This document shows, one piece after another, positions 1 through 9,308 of a stretch of 64,000 nucleotides of DNA. Below the pieces are notes generated by a model. It was not told the DNA's origin. It made no database searches and worked only from the letters and a program-made list of their open reading frames with translations. The translations under genes were made by a program, and so were the position numbers. Location: positions 1 to 64,000 of the IMG/VR virus record IMGVR_UViG_3300013113_000285, one strand, 5' to 3'. Each line of letters starts with the position of its first letter. The first letter of the stretch is position 1. This stretch comes from a virus.

Positions 1-1247
1 CTAAAAAGTTGCGTCAAAGAAGAAGGAGTGATAGGGGCAGCTAAGTCTGCATAACTTCCTGCGTACTGAGACAGAACCCAAGGAGAAGCAGCAGGTGTCG
101 CTGAAGCCTTGTTGCTTCCGTATCCAGATAAATCCTGAACGGAAACTGCGTCGATGTCAGATGATAACTCTGACTCCAAATATTGGTCGAATGTTGCACC
201 GAGGAAGTAGCCCTCTGTAGAAGAAGTGATACTGCTGTTAGTCAGCGTAGGGTTCGTATTCAACACATTTCTGATGTACTTCTTGGAGTTCCTATCGAAG
301 TTTACAATAAAATTCTTGTCTGCGGTAGTGGAGCCGACAGCAGCCGTTCCTTGAGTGATTGCTGCTGCTGAAAGTCCTGTTGCCGCTGTAACAGTAACGT
401 CTAGGACGTTTCCTGCGCTTGCTGTGACCACACCAACACTATCCATGACAAAAGTAATCTCCGCACCGTTTGCTGAAGCAGTTACCTCAAATGCGCCTCC
501 GAGTGCATTGACCTCTTGAGCGATACGAGTAGCAAGTTCAGCCTCAGTTGATATATCAACCGTACCAATGACCAACGTAGTGGCGGTACCTGTTGTTTCC
601 GATTTAGCGTTATCGAAAGAGAGAGTAAATGCCGTTGTTAGATTTTTTGCAATATCAACGGTGTCGTTTTGAGCGTTAGAAAAATCTGAAACTGTCAGAA
701 CCTGTGTCGCAGAAGTACCTGCATCAGCCACACCCTCTTCCGTGATTGTGATTTTGATGTCGTCGCCAGACATAGTAGCGGCAACAGCAGATGCGTTGTC
801 GTAGCTTGTGTAAATCACAGCAGCGAGCTTGCCGTCTGAAGCGTCGCCGTCTGTATCAACGAACAAGCCGAATGCCTTAGACATCGACCAACCTGCTGCT
901 GGAACACCTGTTGATGCTGCGTCTGGGTGAGCTTCGCCCAACAAACGAACAAACGTGATTGGCGAACCATTTCTCAAGTAAGCTTGAGCGGCGAAGGCAC
1001 CGTAGGTCGGTCCAAGTCGGTTTCCCTGTCTCCAAGCGTCGTCTGCTTGGGCACCTGCAATAGGTTCACCAAATGTTTCGACGAACTCTGAAAACGAGTC
1101 AATCTTTACAGGCACCATTGCTGGACCTCTTTCTGCACGACCAATAATAACTGGTCCCATATCTTCTGCCAGTCTTGGCAACTGCGAATTGTCCACCTCG
1201 TTTACGAAAACGCCAGGTGAAACGAACTTAAAACTCTTTACGGACAT
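1..1247 (-). CDS. 18: Tail sheath protein (T4 gp18-like), 3' end outside window
   Basis: The frame is open to the left edge, giving about 415 residues of N-terminal sequence. It starts SVKSFKFVSPGVFVNEVDNS, then MGPVIIGRAERGPAMVPVKI and FSEFVETFGEP, which is the tail-sheath hallmark, with ITFVRLLGEAHPDA after it. Ser/Thr/Ala-rich beta strands (residues about 145-330) suggest a large outer domain. The sheath contracts to drive the tube through the cell envelope. ATG with AAGGAG eight bases upstream. A copy of the shared 18-base late-promoter-like element sits about 65 bases upstream. The tube gene gp19 would be expected beyond position 1. Confidence 0.93.
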   Translation of the reverse strand, partial: MSVKSFKFVSPGVFVNEVDNSQLPRLAEDMGPVIIGRAERGPAMVPVKIDSFSEFVETFGEPIAGAQADDAWRQGNRLGPTYGAFAAQAYLRNGSPITFVRLLGEAHPDAASTGVPAAGWSMSKAFGLFVDTDGDASDGKLAAVIYTSYDNASAVAATMSGDDIKITITEEGVADAGTSATQVLTVSDFSNAQNDTVDIAKNLTTAFTLSFDNAKSETTGTATTLVIGTVDISTEAELATRIAQEVNALGGAFEVTASANGAEITFVMDSVGVVTASAGNVLDVTVTAATGLSAAAITQGTAAVGSTTADKNFIVNFDRNSKKYIRNVLNTNPTLTNSSITSSTEGYFLGATFDQYLESELSSDIDAVSVQDLSGYGSNKASATPAASPWVLSQYAGSYADLAAPITPSSLTQLF

Positions 1248-1306
1248 TTTTTACTTCTCCTTGAATAAAAATAATTTTACTTATCTAAGCCCACAGAGGG
1301 CATTTC

Positions 1307-1324
1307 TTTTCTCTAATAAATAGT
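1307..1324 (-). promoter_or_regulatory. Putative late promoter before tail sheath (shared 18-base element)
   Basis: ACTATTTATTAGAGAAAA on the minus strand is identical to the copy before the scaffold gene and similar to the one before the neck gene. It is preceded by CTAT. Late promoter role is inferred from position and recurrence. Confidence 0.52.
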
Positions 1325-1373
1325 ATAGAATAGTCCCAAACTCATTTTTTGATTGTTATTTTATTTGAAAGGA

Positions 1374-2195
1374 TTAGGATAATCTTTCTGGCTTATAATC
1401 TGGGTCGAGGATTGTTCTTTCTCTCGCTATCTTTACGTCGACGACGGACTCTCTTTTTATATATTTTGGGGATTCTTGATTCACGCTGTCGCCAATGAGA
1501 GGAGCGAGGACTTTCAACTGAATCGTCGTCTCATAGTTGCGCTCGCCCTGCATATCAGATACTGTGTTTTCAAGGGCAAAATCACCTTCCAGAAACGCCT
1601 CGTATGAGTGATTATTGTTCTGGACTGTGAGATAGTTGGTTCCTCCAGGCTCTGTTATGAAAGGGTGAACCATGTCGTTGATTTGCTGCTGATATTCTGC
1701 CCTAAGAGATATCTTATAAGTAATTTCTACATAAACAGGCATTGGAATAGAAATAGTCTCATATACAACCTTTTCTTGCTTTCTTGTGCGAAAGTTCAAC
1801 TTTCCCGTCTTTTGTTTTGACTTAGCATTAGAAAAGTTTCCAGTCTTGTCCTGTTTTATCTTTCTGGCAACTGTTATTGCGCCGCCCTTGTTGTCTCTTC
1901 TATTTGGCAAAGCAGCATAGGCAGTGCCTTTTCTAGCAGGGTCTTTTACCACCGAAGACCTTTCCAAAGTTATCATAGGCATAATGAGAGCACCCGAAGA
2001 GTCACGAAGATTAGGGTTGTTTTTCATCTGAAAAGACTTCTCACCTGCAACCCACTGAACTGGCACTTTTCTAAATCCTTTATTGGTAGTCGTCTTTACG
2101 TCAAGTTGTTCGTTAAGCCAGTTGTAAGTTGCCTGGTCTACGTCCTCTAGCGTGCTTGGAGCAATATCTATCTCTTTCAAATCATCACTTGCCAT
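1374..2195 (-). CDS. Neck / tail-terminator protein (gp15-like position)
   Basis: The product has 273 residues. The N-terminal half contains KGFRKVPVQWVAGEKSFQMK and ALIMPMITLERSSVVKDPAR; then basic residues (KSKQKTGKLNFRTRKQEK); then YETISIPMPVYVEITYKISL with EYQQQINDMVHPFITEPGGT, a pattern typical of tail-completion proteins, which cap the tail tube and sheath before head joining. T4 gp15 has 272 residues, the same size. Gene order capsid, neck, neck, terminator, sheath supports this. I did not identify a catalytic motif. Confidence 0.78.
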   Translation of the reverse strand: MASDDLKEIDIAPSTLEDVDQATYNWLNEQLDVKTTTNKGFRKVPVQWVAGEKSFQMKNNPNLRDSSGALIMPMITLERSSVVKDPARKGTAYAALPNRRDNKGGAITVARKIKQDKTGNFSNAKSKQKTGKLNFRTRKQEKVVYETISIPMPVYVEITYKISLRAEYQQQINDMVHPFITEPGGTNYLTVQNNNHSYEAFLEGDFALENTVSDMQGERNYETTIQLKVLAPLIGDSVNQESPKYIKRESVVDVKIARERTILDPDYKPERLS

Positions 2196-2670
2196 CGAAT
2201 GAACCCTCTCTTGCCTTTCTGCAAGTTGCTGTTATCTCGAACTTGTGTCCTTCTTGACCGAAGAGGTATCTTGGCTGGGACAAGTCTGAAATCTCATAAT
2301 ACTCGTTGTCGTAAAGGATAAAGTCTCCCTCACGGACAAACAAGTCTTGGTCTTCTGTTAATCTTCTTTTATGAAAGTGTACCACAATGTTGCTTATCTT
2401 GTCAACCCCATAGTTGGAATAAGTTCTATCTGTCTCGCCCTTTTCTACAAGAGCATGAACCCTGATAGGTGGAAGATAAGTTTTCTCTATTGCCTCACCA
2501 TAAAGAGGATGAAAGTTGGACCTTTTCATATCCACTGCATAGTAGACAATAGTTTGCCCTATTACCCTCTCGATAAGTTCGTCATTCACCTGCTTTACCA
2601 AATCACGTTCTTTTTTACCTGTGAACATTGGTGGTGGAGGTGCTTCTGGTTGCGACCATTCGTCAGACAT
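2185..2670 (-). CDS. Neck / head-closure protein (gp14-like position)
   Basis: The product is 161 residues. It opens with a proline-rich segment (QPEAPPPPMFTGKKERDLVK), then a beta-rich body (RVHALVEKGETDRTYSNYG, EDQDLFVREGDFILYDNEYY) ending KFEITATCRKAREGSFDGK. The small all-beta layout, about 150 residues, with a 'D-x-x-x-Y-D-x-x-Y-Y-E-I' strand resembles head-closure or stopper proteins of tailed phages. It overlaps the next gene by 11 bases. T4 gp14 is larger (256), so homology is a guess; the neck role rests on order and fold type. Confidence 0.76.
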   Translation of the reverse strand: MSDEWSQPEAPPPPMFTGKKERDLVKQVNDELIERVIGQTIVYYAVDMKRSNFHPLYGEAIEKTYLPPIRVHALVEKGETDRTYSNYGVDKISNIVVHFHKRRLTEDQDLFVREGDFILYDNEYYEISDLSQPRYLFGQEGHKFEITATCRKAREGSFDGK

Positions 2671-2680
2671 CTCTTACCTC

Positions 2681-4036
2681 CTATCCTGTGAAAATGGCTG
2701 TTGGAACCTTCACCATTATTCTGTTTGAGTTCTCGACTGTTTCAGCGTCAGACTCAAGCAGCTTGGTGTAAGTTAATTCGTCAAGAGTTTCCTTTAGTTC
2801 TGCTCGAAGTGCTTCCTGTTCTTCCTTGCCTGCTGATACAAGTGCATCACCGTTCATTGAGATATCGTTTCCTGGAATAGGAATAGATGAGAACTTAGAG
2901 CGAACCAGACCAAGCATTTCTTTGGCAAGGGCAAGACCGAATCTGCGAATCCACTGCTTACCGATAGAGTTAATATTCTTGTAAGGAATGTTCTGTAGGG
3001 GCATGGTATTCATATTGTTTACGCCGTCGGAACCTACATTGCCGTCTGCGCTATCGTCAGACCATGTATCCCTTGGGTAAACGAACTCTATCCATATCTT
3101 CTCTGGATATCCGTTTCCAGTTGGGACTGGGAATATTCTTAGTTTATTGTTTCTCAACTCATAAGAGAAGTGTGAACTTCTCACATAGAGAGATTCCTCA
3201 TATGCCTTGGCTTGTAGTTTATTGTGCCATACTGGAACAATCTCATAAGTTGAGTCATCTGCGTATTGACCGTAAGTTGAAAGATTGCCTAAAACATTTA
3301 CACCGTTATAATAACCATAATAAGACCACATTGCTCTTGGTGTCTTATAGAACACTTTTTTAACAAGAATCTTGTTAGCATCTGATGCTCCAGTAAAACC
3401 AAGTGCTGTTTGCCAATCTGCGTCGGAAGTTATCGCTGCCTGAATGTCGTAGTCTTGAACTCCGTCCTGGACGTCAATGGATGCCGAATAAACAGTTGTT
3501 GAACCACCCACGCCTACTTCCTCTGAAATACCCTCTGATACTCTTCTCGCATAAGCAAAGTCGAACCTTGGGTATTTTAGGGATACGTGAGTCTTTTTGT
3601 TAACAACTTCGTTATCTGTTGTATCCTCGGTTATTGCTCCGTCTTCATTGAAAGAGCCAGTTGAATTACCAAGTGAGTTAGAGAGCGTATTTTTTGTTTG
3701 GTGAATGTTTAGAATGTAAGAGTATTCCAGTATCGCTTCTTCGTATGCAGCAAAGACTTGCTCTTTTGTAAGTTCTATGTCAAGAACATCGCCGCCGAGT
3801 TTTCTATAAGTATAAGCAACCTGGTCGGCAGCGCCTTGAAGAAAAGTATCTACCTGGTCTTGTGAAGTGGTAGTTCCTCCGTCAGCATCGAACCAATAAT
3901 CAACATTGGCATAGATACCAAAAGGAAAAGAAGCGACGAGAGCATCTTTCTCTGCTCCTGCGCCTGGTACTGTGTAGTTCTCTGGTAGCACAATGACACT
4001 CGTAGTTTGTGCTGGTGTTAGTGTAGGTTTCGCCAT
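2681..4036 (-). CDS. Neck / head-completion protein (gp13-like position)
   Basis: The product has 451 residues. The helical core GGDVLDIELTKEQVFAAYEE followed by AILEYSYILNIHQTKNTLSN is characteristic of a neck/adaptor protein group in large phages. The middle is beta-rich (VWHNKLQAKAYEESLYVRSS, KIWIEFVYPRDTWS), and the C-terminal helix (EEQEALRAELKETLDELTYT) is acidic. In T4 the neck proteins gp13 and gp14 attach tails to filled heads; position after the capsid gene fits. The exact T4 counterpart cannot be named from sequence. A variant late-promoter-like element precedes it. Confidence 0.8.
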   Translation of the reverse strand: MAKPTLTPAQTTSVIVLPENYTVPGAGAEKDALVASFPFGIYANVDYWFDADGGTTTSQDQVDTFLQGAADQVAYTYRKLGGDVLDIELTKEQVFAAYEEAILEYSYILNIHQTKNTLSNSLGNSTGSFNEDGAITEDTTDNEVVNKKTHVSLKYPRFDFAYARRVSEGISEEVGVGGSTTVYSASIDVQDGVQDYDIQAAITSDADWQTALGFTGASDANKILVKKVFYKTPRAMWSYYGYYNGVNVLGNLSTYGQYADDSTYEIVPVWHNKLQAKAYEESLYVRSSHFSYELRNNKLRIFPVPTGNGYPEKIWIEFVYPRDTWSDDSADGNVGSDGVNNMNTMPLQNIPYKNINSIGKQWIRRFGLALAKEMLGLVRSKFSSIPIPGNDISMNGDALVSAGKEEQEALRAELKETLDELTYTKLLESDAETVENSNRIMVKVPTAIFTG

Positions 4037-4053
4037 TTAGGGCATCCTCCGCA

Positions 4054-4073
4054 TTTTCTCATAGTAAGTAGTC
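4054..4073 (-). promoter_or_regulatory. Putative late promoter before neck gene (variant element)
   Basis: GACTACTTACTATGAGAAAA on the minus strand differs from the scaffold and sheath copies by two substitutions and one inserted base. It sits just after the capsid/neck boundary and 19 bases upstream of the neck start. Confidence 0.42.
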
Positions 4074-4083
4074 GGGAAGATAC

Positions 4084-4113
4084 AAAAAAAGCCCCAACCT
4101 GATGGAAGGGGCT
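4084..4113 (-). terminator. Rho-independent terminator after the major capsid gene
   Basis: Minus strand AGCCCC-TTCC-ATCA-GGTT-GGGGCT followed by TTTTTT, with a U/U internal mismatch in the stem. It is placed 40 bases after the capsid stop; a small hairpin TTAGAGT..ACTCTAA precedes it. Confidence 0.88.
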
Positions 4114-4151
4114 CATTTGTTAGAGTAAAACTCTAAAAGCTACTGTTCGAA

Positions 4152-5921
4152 TTAACCCTCAAGGTCACGAACAACAACAAGACCGTACATATCAGGTCGT
4201 ACCATCTTCTTACCGTAGCGAGTCATCACAGCCTTACGTGGTGTGAAGTCCTCTGTGTCGAAGATAGTAGGAGTAACCTGCAATGGTACATATGGAGCGT
4301 AAACAAAGCCACTCTCAAGGAATGAACCACCCTTGCGACCTACAAGGATAACATTTCTTGGGAAGTAAGGGTCTACGTGCAAGTCCCACTTCTTGTTGAT
4401 TGAACCGATTTGAACAGCACCAACTGAACCAGTTGCATCGTCGTGAGTGACTGAAGCACGGAAACCAGTTGTGAACTCAAGGATGTTAGCAACCTCTGGT
4501 CCGCAAACCAAGAAGTTAGCACCACCACGAAGAGTCTTTCTGTGGATGTCGGCTGAAACGTCATTGATAGTCTCAATGAGAGTCTCGTACCACTCGCTTA
4601 CTGAACCTGTGAAATCAGGAGGAGAAGCCAATGATGTTGCGTCCTTACCAGTCAATCGGTTAACGAAAAGACCTGGACGACGTGACCAGTACAACTTAGA
4701 TGCTGAAGCACCTGCGATAAGGTCTGAAAGGATTTCCTGGTCGATTTCCAAAGCAATCTGCTCTGAAAGAATACCAGTAAGCTCAACCTCTGCGTCCAAG
4801 TTGTGATAAGCGTTCAAGTCCTGAGCAAGCTCTGGAGTCCAAGAAGCCTTCAACTTACGAGTTACCGCAGTGATAGCTGTTGAATCAACCTTGATTGCGA
4901 TTTCAGGAAGTGCGTCGGAACGCTCCATTTCCCAAGCTGCTGTACCTTCGATTGAACCAAGCTCGTTGCCCTGCTGGAAGTTATCAGCCATTGCGAATTC
5001 GATGAAGTGCTCAGTGTTTGCACCTGGAGCGCCGATAGCTGGTGCGCCTGTGTTGCCCAAAAGGAAGATAGTGAGAGTTGTACCCTCAATCTTGCTCAAA
5101 CGACGAACGATGTTCAACTGAGTGACTGCGCCAGCTGATGTTACTGTACCTGCGTCAACGTGACGAGCGTCTTTTCCACGAAGCTTTCTCAAGTCACCCT
5201 TGCCTTCAAGTGGGTGTCCTGCACAAGTATTGTCGCCTGCGGCTGCAAGAGAAATCTCAACGATTTTAACTTCTGAGTTGTCTGTGATTGCAAGCAAGTC
5301 TGCGTCGAACTCAATCAAAAGAGCGTCTTCGTCTGAAACATTACCGTCAAGAACAACAGTATCTGCTGCTGTGATTGCAGTATTTACACCAAACGAGTGA
5401 ACACCTCTTGCTGCTGAGTGACCATTAACAAGGTTGTACATCTGCTGTGCTGGAAGTACGTCTGGGTTCAATGAAACACCTGAAGACTCGATACCTGAAG
5501 CAACAACGTTACCGCCGTATACTGATGGCTCTTGTGCGGCAAGAAGACCGTCACGAGTTGAGATTTCTGATGGTGTCTGTGGAGTCTGCTTCACGAAGTC
5601 CATGAAGAAGACAAGACCGCTTGGTAAGCTCATTGGCTGAACTGAAACAAGCTTCTGAGCCAAAAGACCGCCGAATACACGACGAACGATTGGGAATGCA
5701 ACTGCTGCGAAACCTTCTACGTCTCCGCTGTTCATTGCATTTGCTTCACGAAGGAGTTCCTTCGCCTGGTTCTCTAAAAGAACCGCCATTTGATTTCTGT
5801 GGAAATCGCCACTGATACCCTCAAGAAGACCAGTCTTATCCCATTTATTGAGAATAGCTTCACCTTCCTTAGAGAGGTCACGGTTAACGATACCTTCTGT
5901 AAGATTTGTTAAAATAGACAT
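4152..5921 (-). CDS. 23: Major capsid protein (T4 gp23-like)
   Basis: The 589-residue HK97-fold capsid protein of the gp23 type has an N-terminal helical pro-sequence (NLTEGIVNRDLSKEGEAILN), presumably cut by gp21, then VQPMSLPSGLVFFMDF, the characteristic RKLKASWTPELAQDLNAYHN (about 352-372), CGPEVANIL (about 472) and VDPYFPRNVILVGRKGGSF (about 512). The end RYGKKMVRPDMYG is also conserved. It is about 70 residues longer than T4 gp23 (521), with beta-rich insertions at about 215-330 that could be surface loops. A rho-independent terminator closes the gene, as expected for the most abundant virion product. Confidence 0.95.
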   Translation of the reverse strand: MSILTNLTEGIVNRDLSKEGEAILNKWDKTGLLEGISGDFHRNQMAVLLENQAKELLREANAMNSGDVEGFAAVAFPIVRRVFGGLLAQKLVSVQPMSLPSGLVFFMDFVKQTPQTPSEISTRDGLLAAQEPSVYGGNVVASGIESSGVSLNPDVLPAQQMYNLVNGHSAARGVHSFGVNTAITAADTVVLDGNVSDEDALLIEFDADLLAITDNSEVKIVEISLAAAGDNTCAGHPLEGKGDLRKLRGKDARHVDAGTVTSAGAVTQLNIVRRLSKIEGTTLTIFLLGNTGAPAIGAPGANTEHFIEFAMADNFQQGNELGSIEGTAAWEMERSDALPEIAIKVDSTAITAVTRKLKASWTPELAQDLNAYHNLDAEVELTGILSEQIALEIDQEILSDLIAGASASKLYWSRRPGLFVNRLTGKDATSLASPPDFTGSVSEWYETLIETINDVSADIHRKTLRGGANFLVCGPEVANILEFTTGFRASVTHDDATGSVGAVQIGSINKKWDLHVDPYFPRNVILVGRKGGSFLESGFVYAPYVPLQVTPTIFDTEDFTPRKAVMTRYGKKMVRPDMYGLVVVRDLEG

Positions 5922-5955
5922 TTTTCTATTACCTCCGAATGATTTATTTTTGTCT

Positions 5956-7035
5956 TTATTGATTATTTATTCCAGCTAATTGCTGCATTCTCTTGGAGAA
6001 TGTGTCTGTCTGCTTCTGAGGAACAACTCCTCTGGAAGCAAACGGCGATACGCTTCTCTTTACTGCTTCACTCAATGTATTTGGCGATGACTTCACTGAA
6101 GCTTCTCTGCTCAACATTGTGTTTTGAAGGGTCTCGAAAATTGTTTTCGCTTCTTCAACAGAACCAGCACCTGTAATGGACTCGACAATTTCATTTCTTT
6201 GTCGCTCATTCAAAGAGGCATTATTCAGAATGCGATTCGTGTACAACAACTTGGCATTGGAAAGATTAACTTCCGCAAGTCGTTGAGTAATTTTGTCGAT
6301 AGCAGAACGATATCTCTGCTGTCGAACATCAAAGCCCTGTGCTTGACTTTGCAACTGAGCAACTTCCTCTTCCAACTCCGCATTACGGGCTGTAAGATTC
6401 TGAATCATTTCTTCTTCCTCGGTAAGAACAGGAGTCTGAACTTGCTCTGTCTCTTCTTCGTCAAGAATAGACGCAACTTCTTCTACCTCTTCCTCTTCTT
6501 CCATAGGAATAGAAATAATATCTTGTCGCTCTGGTTGGTGGTCAATCTCAAGGGCTTCGAGATTAATTTCTTCATCTTCCTCGACGATTTCTAATTCTTC
6601 GCCAAGTGAAATTTCTTCGTCTTCCTGTAGTTCAAGAGTCTCTTCTGCCTCTTCCTGAAGCTCCAACTCTTCTTCTTCACCAGCAGGTTCCAAAGCAGGT
6701 TCTTCTTCTGGCATTCCCATATCCATTCCTGCTTCCTCTTCTTCTGCCTCGATTGCTGCTCTCAACTGAGCAAAGTCAATCTCTTGTGGCTCATCCTCTT
6801 CAGGACAAGGGCAAAGTCTCTCACCGTCAGTGAATGCTGGTGCAGCCATATCTGGGGACATGCCTCCCATAGCCATCTCTTCGTCGAGTTGCTCTTCTTC
6901 CTGCTCTAGAAGACGTGAAACTGCTGAACGCATTTCGTCAGCATATTTCTCTAGTAATTCATTTTCTGCGCTCTTGACTGCTGCCTCTTTTAGGGCTTTT
7001 GCGTCAACAAGTGCTTGCTCTAGTAAATTAGACAT
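5956..7035 (-). CDS. 22: Prohead scaffold protein (T4 gp22-like)
   Basis: The 359-residue product is highly acidic and helical, rich in Glu, Asp and Gln. The opening SNLLEQALVDAKALKEAAVK is a typical gp22 N-terminal helix, and the middle (about 40-215) is an extreme Glu-rich region (DEEISLGEELEIVEEDEEIN). The C-terminal 150 residues are amphipathic (RNAELEEEVAQLQSQAQGFD) and end LAGINNQ. In T4 gp22 builds the prohead core and is degraded by gp21 after capsid assembly. It directly precedes the capsid gene. A copy of the proposed late-promoter element lies about 60 bases upstream of the ATG. Confidence 0.9.
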   Translation of the reverse strand: MSNLLEQALVDAKALKEAAVKSAENELLEKYADEMRSAVSRLLEQEEEQLDEEMAMGGMSPDMAAPAFTDGERLCPCPEEDEPQEIDFAQLRAAIEAEEEEAGMDMGMPEEEPALEPAGEEEELELQEEAEETLELQEDEEISLGEELEIVEEDEEINLEALEIDHQPERQDIISIPMEEEEEVEEVASILDEEETEQVQTPVLTEEEEMIQNLTARNAELEEEVAQLQSQAQGFDVRQQRYRSAIDKITQRLAEVNLSNAKLLYTNRILNNASLNERQRNEIVESITGAGSVEEAKTIFETLQNTMLSREASVKSSPNTLSEAVKRSVSPFASRGVVPQKQTDTFSKRMQQLAGINNQ

Positions 7036-7083
7036 TTAGTCTTTCTCCTCACTTTTGTGCGTTATATATGAAAAAGTCGGGGT

Positions 7084-7101
7084 TTTTCTCTAATAAATAG
7101 T
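7084..7101 (-). promoter_or_regulatory. Putative late promoter before scaffold and capsid (shared 18-base element)
   Basis: ACTATTTATTAGAGAAAA on the minus strand, after CTATAAG. It is the exact partner of the sheath copy and lies between the fibre terminator and the scaffold gene. Confidence 0.52.
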
Positions 7102-7134
7102 CTTATAGAGCGTGAAACGCCAATTTTGATATAA

Positions 7135-7163
7135 TAAAAAAAAAGGGGGGCAAAAGCCCCCCC
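7135..7163 (-). terminator. Strong rho-independent terminator after fibre 2
   Basis: Minus strand GGGGGGC-TTTT-GCCCCCC followed by a run of nine T. It ends the fibre 2 transcript; the rest of the 170-base gap holds an additional small inverted repeat (CAAAACT..AGTTTTG) and the scaffold promoter element. Confidence 0.92.
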
Positions 7164-7205
7164 AAAACTATTCAGTTTTGTGTATTATACTTGCTAAAAA
7201 GCAAA

Positions 7206-9224
7206 TTATACAGTTACTGTACCTTCGTCATCAGCGAATGTGTAGAAAACTGCAAGACCTGTCTTTGTACCCTCGAATGTGAAAGTAACGTCACCAGTTG
7301 ATGCGTTAATCTCCATTGGAGCGATGAATGAAACAAGGTTACCTGATGAGTCTTCTTCGAACAACTGAATGAAACCACCTGTTGATGGGTCGAAACCAGT
7401 TGGGAATGATGAACCGTCAACAACGAGTGAAGACACTGAAGAGAATGCAATCTTGTTGTGTCTGTTGTTCTCTCTTGTCTCAAGTGATGAAAGCTTTGAG
7501 CCCTCTGTTGAGATAAGTGCTGAGTGGTTAGTCTCAAGTGATGAAACTGCTGAAGCTCTTGCTGACTGCTCTACTGAGATAGCTGTCTCAAGTGAAGTGT
7601 CTGCTGCCAATCTTGATGAAGCCTCTGATGAGATAGCTGCATTGATTGAAAGAACATGTGATGCAACCGCTGAGTCGTTTGTAGCGTCAACTGAGTTGAT
7701 GAATGAAACAACTTCTGCGAATGAATCCTTGTCTGCTGATGAACCAGCGAGAATAGCGTCGATACGAGCCTTCTCTGTTGAAACCTCACCTGAGAATCTT
7801 GTCTCAAGTGACTGGTCACCTGCTGCTCTTGCAACTTCTTCTGATGAAAGTCTAGTCTGAAGTGATGAATCACCTGCTGCTCTTGCAACTTCTTCGCTTG
7901 AAAGACGTGTTTCAAGTGAACCGTCCTTAGCGAGTCTTACTGACTCTTCAACTGAAATTCTAGTTGTGACTGATGAAACAGCCGCTGAACGTGTTGACTC
8001 TTCGCCTGAAAGTCTTGTTTCAAGTGAACCGTCTACAACTGCTCTGTCTGATGCTTCTGCTGTGATAGCTGATGCACGTGCGTCTTCTTCGTTTGAGAGA
8101 CGTGTCTCAAGTGAATCGTCTGCTGCCTGTCTCGCTGAAACCTCTGAAGAGATTGATGACTCAAGTGATGAGTCGCCTGATGCTCTTGAAACTTCTTCTG
8201 CTGAAACTCTTGTTGTAAGTGAAGCATCACCTGCCGCTCTTGCAACCTCTTCTGATGAAAGACGAGTTGTGATTGATGAATCAGCGTTTGCTCTTGCAAC
8301 TTCTTCTGATGACAAACGAGTCTCAAGTGAGTCGTCTGCTGCAACTCTTGAAGACGCCTCTGATGAGATGTCTGAGTTGATTGATGAAACTGCTGTAGCC
8401 AATGCGTTGTCGTTTGTTGTATCAACAGCGTTGATGAGTGAAACGATTTCTGCAAATGAATCCTTGTCAGCGTCTGCGCCTGAAAGGATATCGTCTACTC
8501 TGTCTTCCTCAGTTGAAAGACGTGTTTCGAGTGAACTGTCTGCTGCGATTCTTGATGACTCTTCTGATGAAAGAACAACTTCGAGTGAACCGTCCTTTGC
8601 AAGTCTAACTGACTCTTCGTCAGCCAATCTTGTTGTAAGTGATGAGTCAGCCGCTGCACGAGCAACTTCTTCTGAAGAAACTCTTGAAGTCAATGAACCT
8701 TCTGCTGCGATAGCTCTTGACTCTTCTGCTGAAACGTCAGCCGCACGATTAACTTCTTCTGATGAAAGACGTGAAGTTAGTGAAGCTTCTGCTGCAATAG
8801 CTCTTGACTCTTCAGCGTCAACGTCTGCTTCTCTTGCTGACTCTTCTTCTGAAAGACGAGTCTCAAGTGAACCTTCTGCTGCTGCTGCTCTTGATGCCTC
8901 AGATGAAATTGCTGCTGCACGAGCGTCTTCTTCTGAAGAGATTCTTGTTTCAAGTGATGAGTCCTTTGACTCAAGTGAAGAAACGTCAGAATCGTGGTTT
9001 GCCTCTTCGATTGAGAGACGTGTTTCAAGTGAAGTAAGGTCAGCAATGTTACCGAACTCAATCCACTGTGTTGTGGCTGCGTGCCAAACATAAAGCTTAA
9101 CCGCTGAACCGTCAAGCTTCTTGACGATACGACCATCTTCGTGTGATGTTCCTGAAGGCAATGCTGAAACAACTTCGAGTGCGAAGTCCTTTACTGATGC
9201 CTTTAAAATATTAATTCTACTCAT
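7206..9224 (-). CDS. Long fibre protein 2 with 18-residue repeats (paralogue of fibre 1)
   Basis: The 672-residue product is built like fibre 1: N-terminal attachment domain with VKLYVWHAATTQWIEFGNIA, coiled-coil-type 18-residue repeats from about 100 to 580 with two interruptions at about 256 and 499 (ADKDSFAEIVSLINAVD), and a short beta domain at about 590-672 (FIQLFEEDSSGNLVSF ... GLAVFYTFADDEGTV). It lacks fibre 1's large C-terminal domain, so it ends where the hinge of fibre 1 lies. It may be a shorter fibre or a half-fibre that pairs with fibre 1. Starts with ATG and AGGAGG; followed by a G7/C7 terminator. Confidence 0.87.
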   Translation of the reverse strand: MSRINILKASVKDFALEVVSALPSGTSHEDGRIVKKLDGSAVKLYVWHAATTQWIEFGNIADLTSLETRLSIEEANHDSDVSSLESKDSSLETRISSEEDARAAAISSEASRAAAAEGSLETRLSEEESAREADVDAEESRAIAAEASLTSRLSSEEVNRAADVSAEESRAIAAEGSLTSRVSSEEVARAAADSSLTTRLADEESVRLAKDGSLEVVLSSEESSRIAADSSLETRLSTEEDRVDDILSGADADKDSFAEIVSLINAVDTTNDNALATAVSSINSDISSEASSRVAADDSLETRLSSEEVARANADSSITTRLSSEEVARAAGDASLTTRVSAEEVSRASGDSSLESSISSEVSARQAADDSLETRLSNEEDARASAITAEASDRAVVDGSLETRLSGEESTRSAAVSSVTTRISVEESVRLAKDGSLETRLSSEEVARAAGDSSLQTRLSSEEVARAAGDQSLETRFSGEVSTEKARIDAILAGSSADKDSFAEVVSFINSVDATNDSAVASHVLSINAAISSEASSRLAADTSLETAISVEQSARASAVSSLETNHSALISTEGSKLSSLETRENNRHNKIAFSSVSSLVVDGSSFPTGFDPSTGGFIQLFEEDSSGNLVSFIAPMEINASTGDVTFTFEGTKTGLAVFYTFADDEGTVTV
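7560..9020 (-). repeat. 54-bp tandem coding repeats of fibre 2
   Basis: Degenerate 54-base units encode the 18-residue repeat; clear neighbours are spaced exactly 54 bases (for example copies starting at 7817 and 7871). Interruptions near 7730 and 8460 mark the ADKDSFAE inserts. Confidence 0.85.
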
Positions 9225-9275
9225 GTGTTTTTATCCTCCTATAATGTAAAAAACACAGTGCTAAAAGCACTTTAT

Positions 9276-9308
9276 AAAAAGCGAGGGGGTGCCCGAAGGC
9301 ACCACCTC
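9276..9308 (-). terminator. Strong rho-independent terminator after fibre 1
   Basis: Minus strand GAGG-T-GGTGCC-TTCG-GGCACC-C-CCTC followed by GCTTTTT: a ten-pair stem with one mismatch and a stable TTCG loop. A second small hairpin (AGTGC-TTTTA-GCACT then GTGTTTTTT) at about 9250-9272 backs it up. Confidence 0.88.

Noticed and set aside
6124-6594. Plus-strand frame opposite the scaffold gene
   Set aside because: It is antisense to the Glu-rich scaffold sequence, which produces Leu/Phe-rich shadow frames; no ribosome site or neighbour on that strand.
7966-9093. Long plus-strand open frame (375 codons) across fibre 2
   Set aside because: It mirrors the 54-base repeats of the fibre gene on the minus strand, gives a low-complexity Ser/Glu/Thr protein, and lacks a ribosome site; it is a shadow of the repeats.
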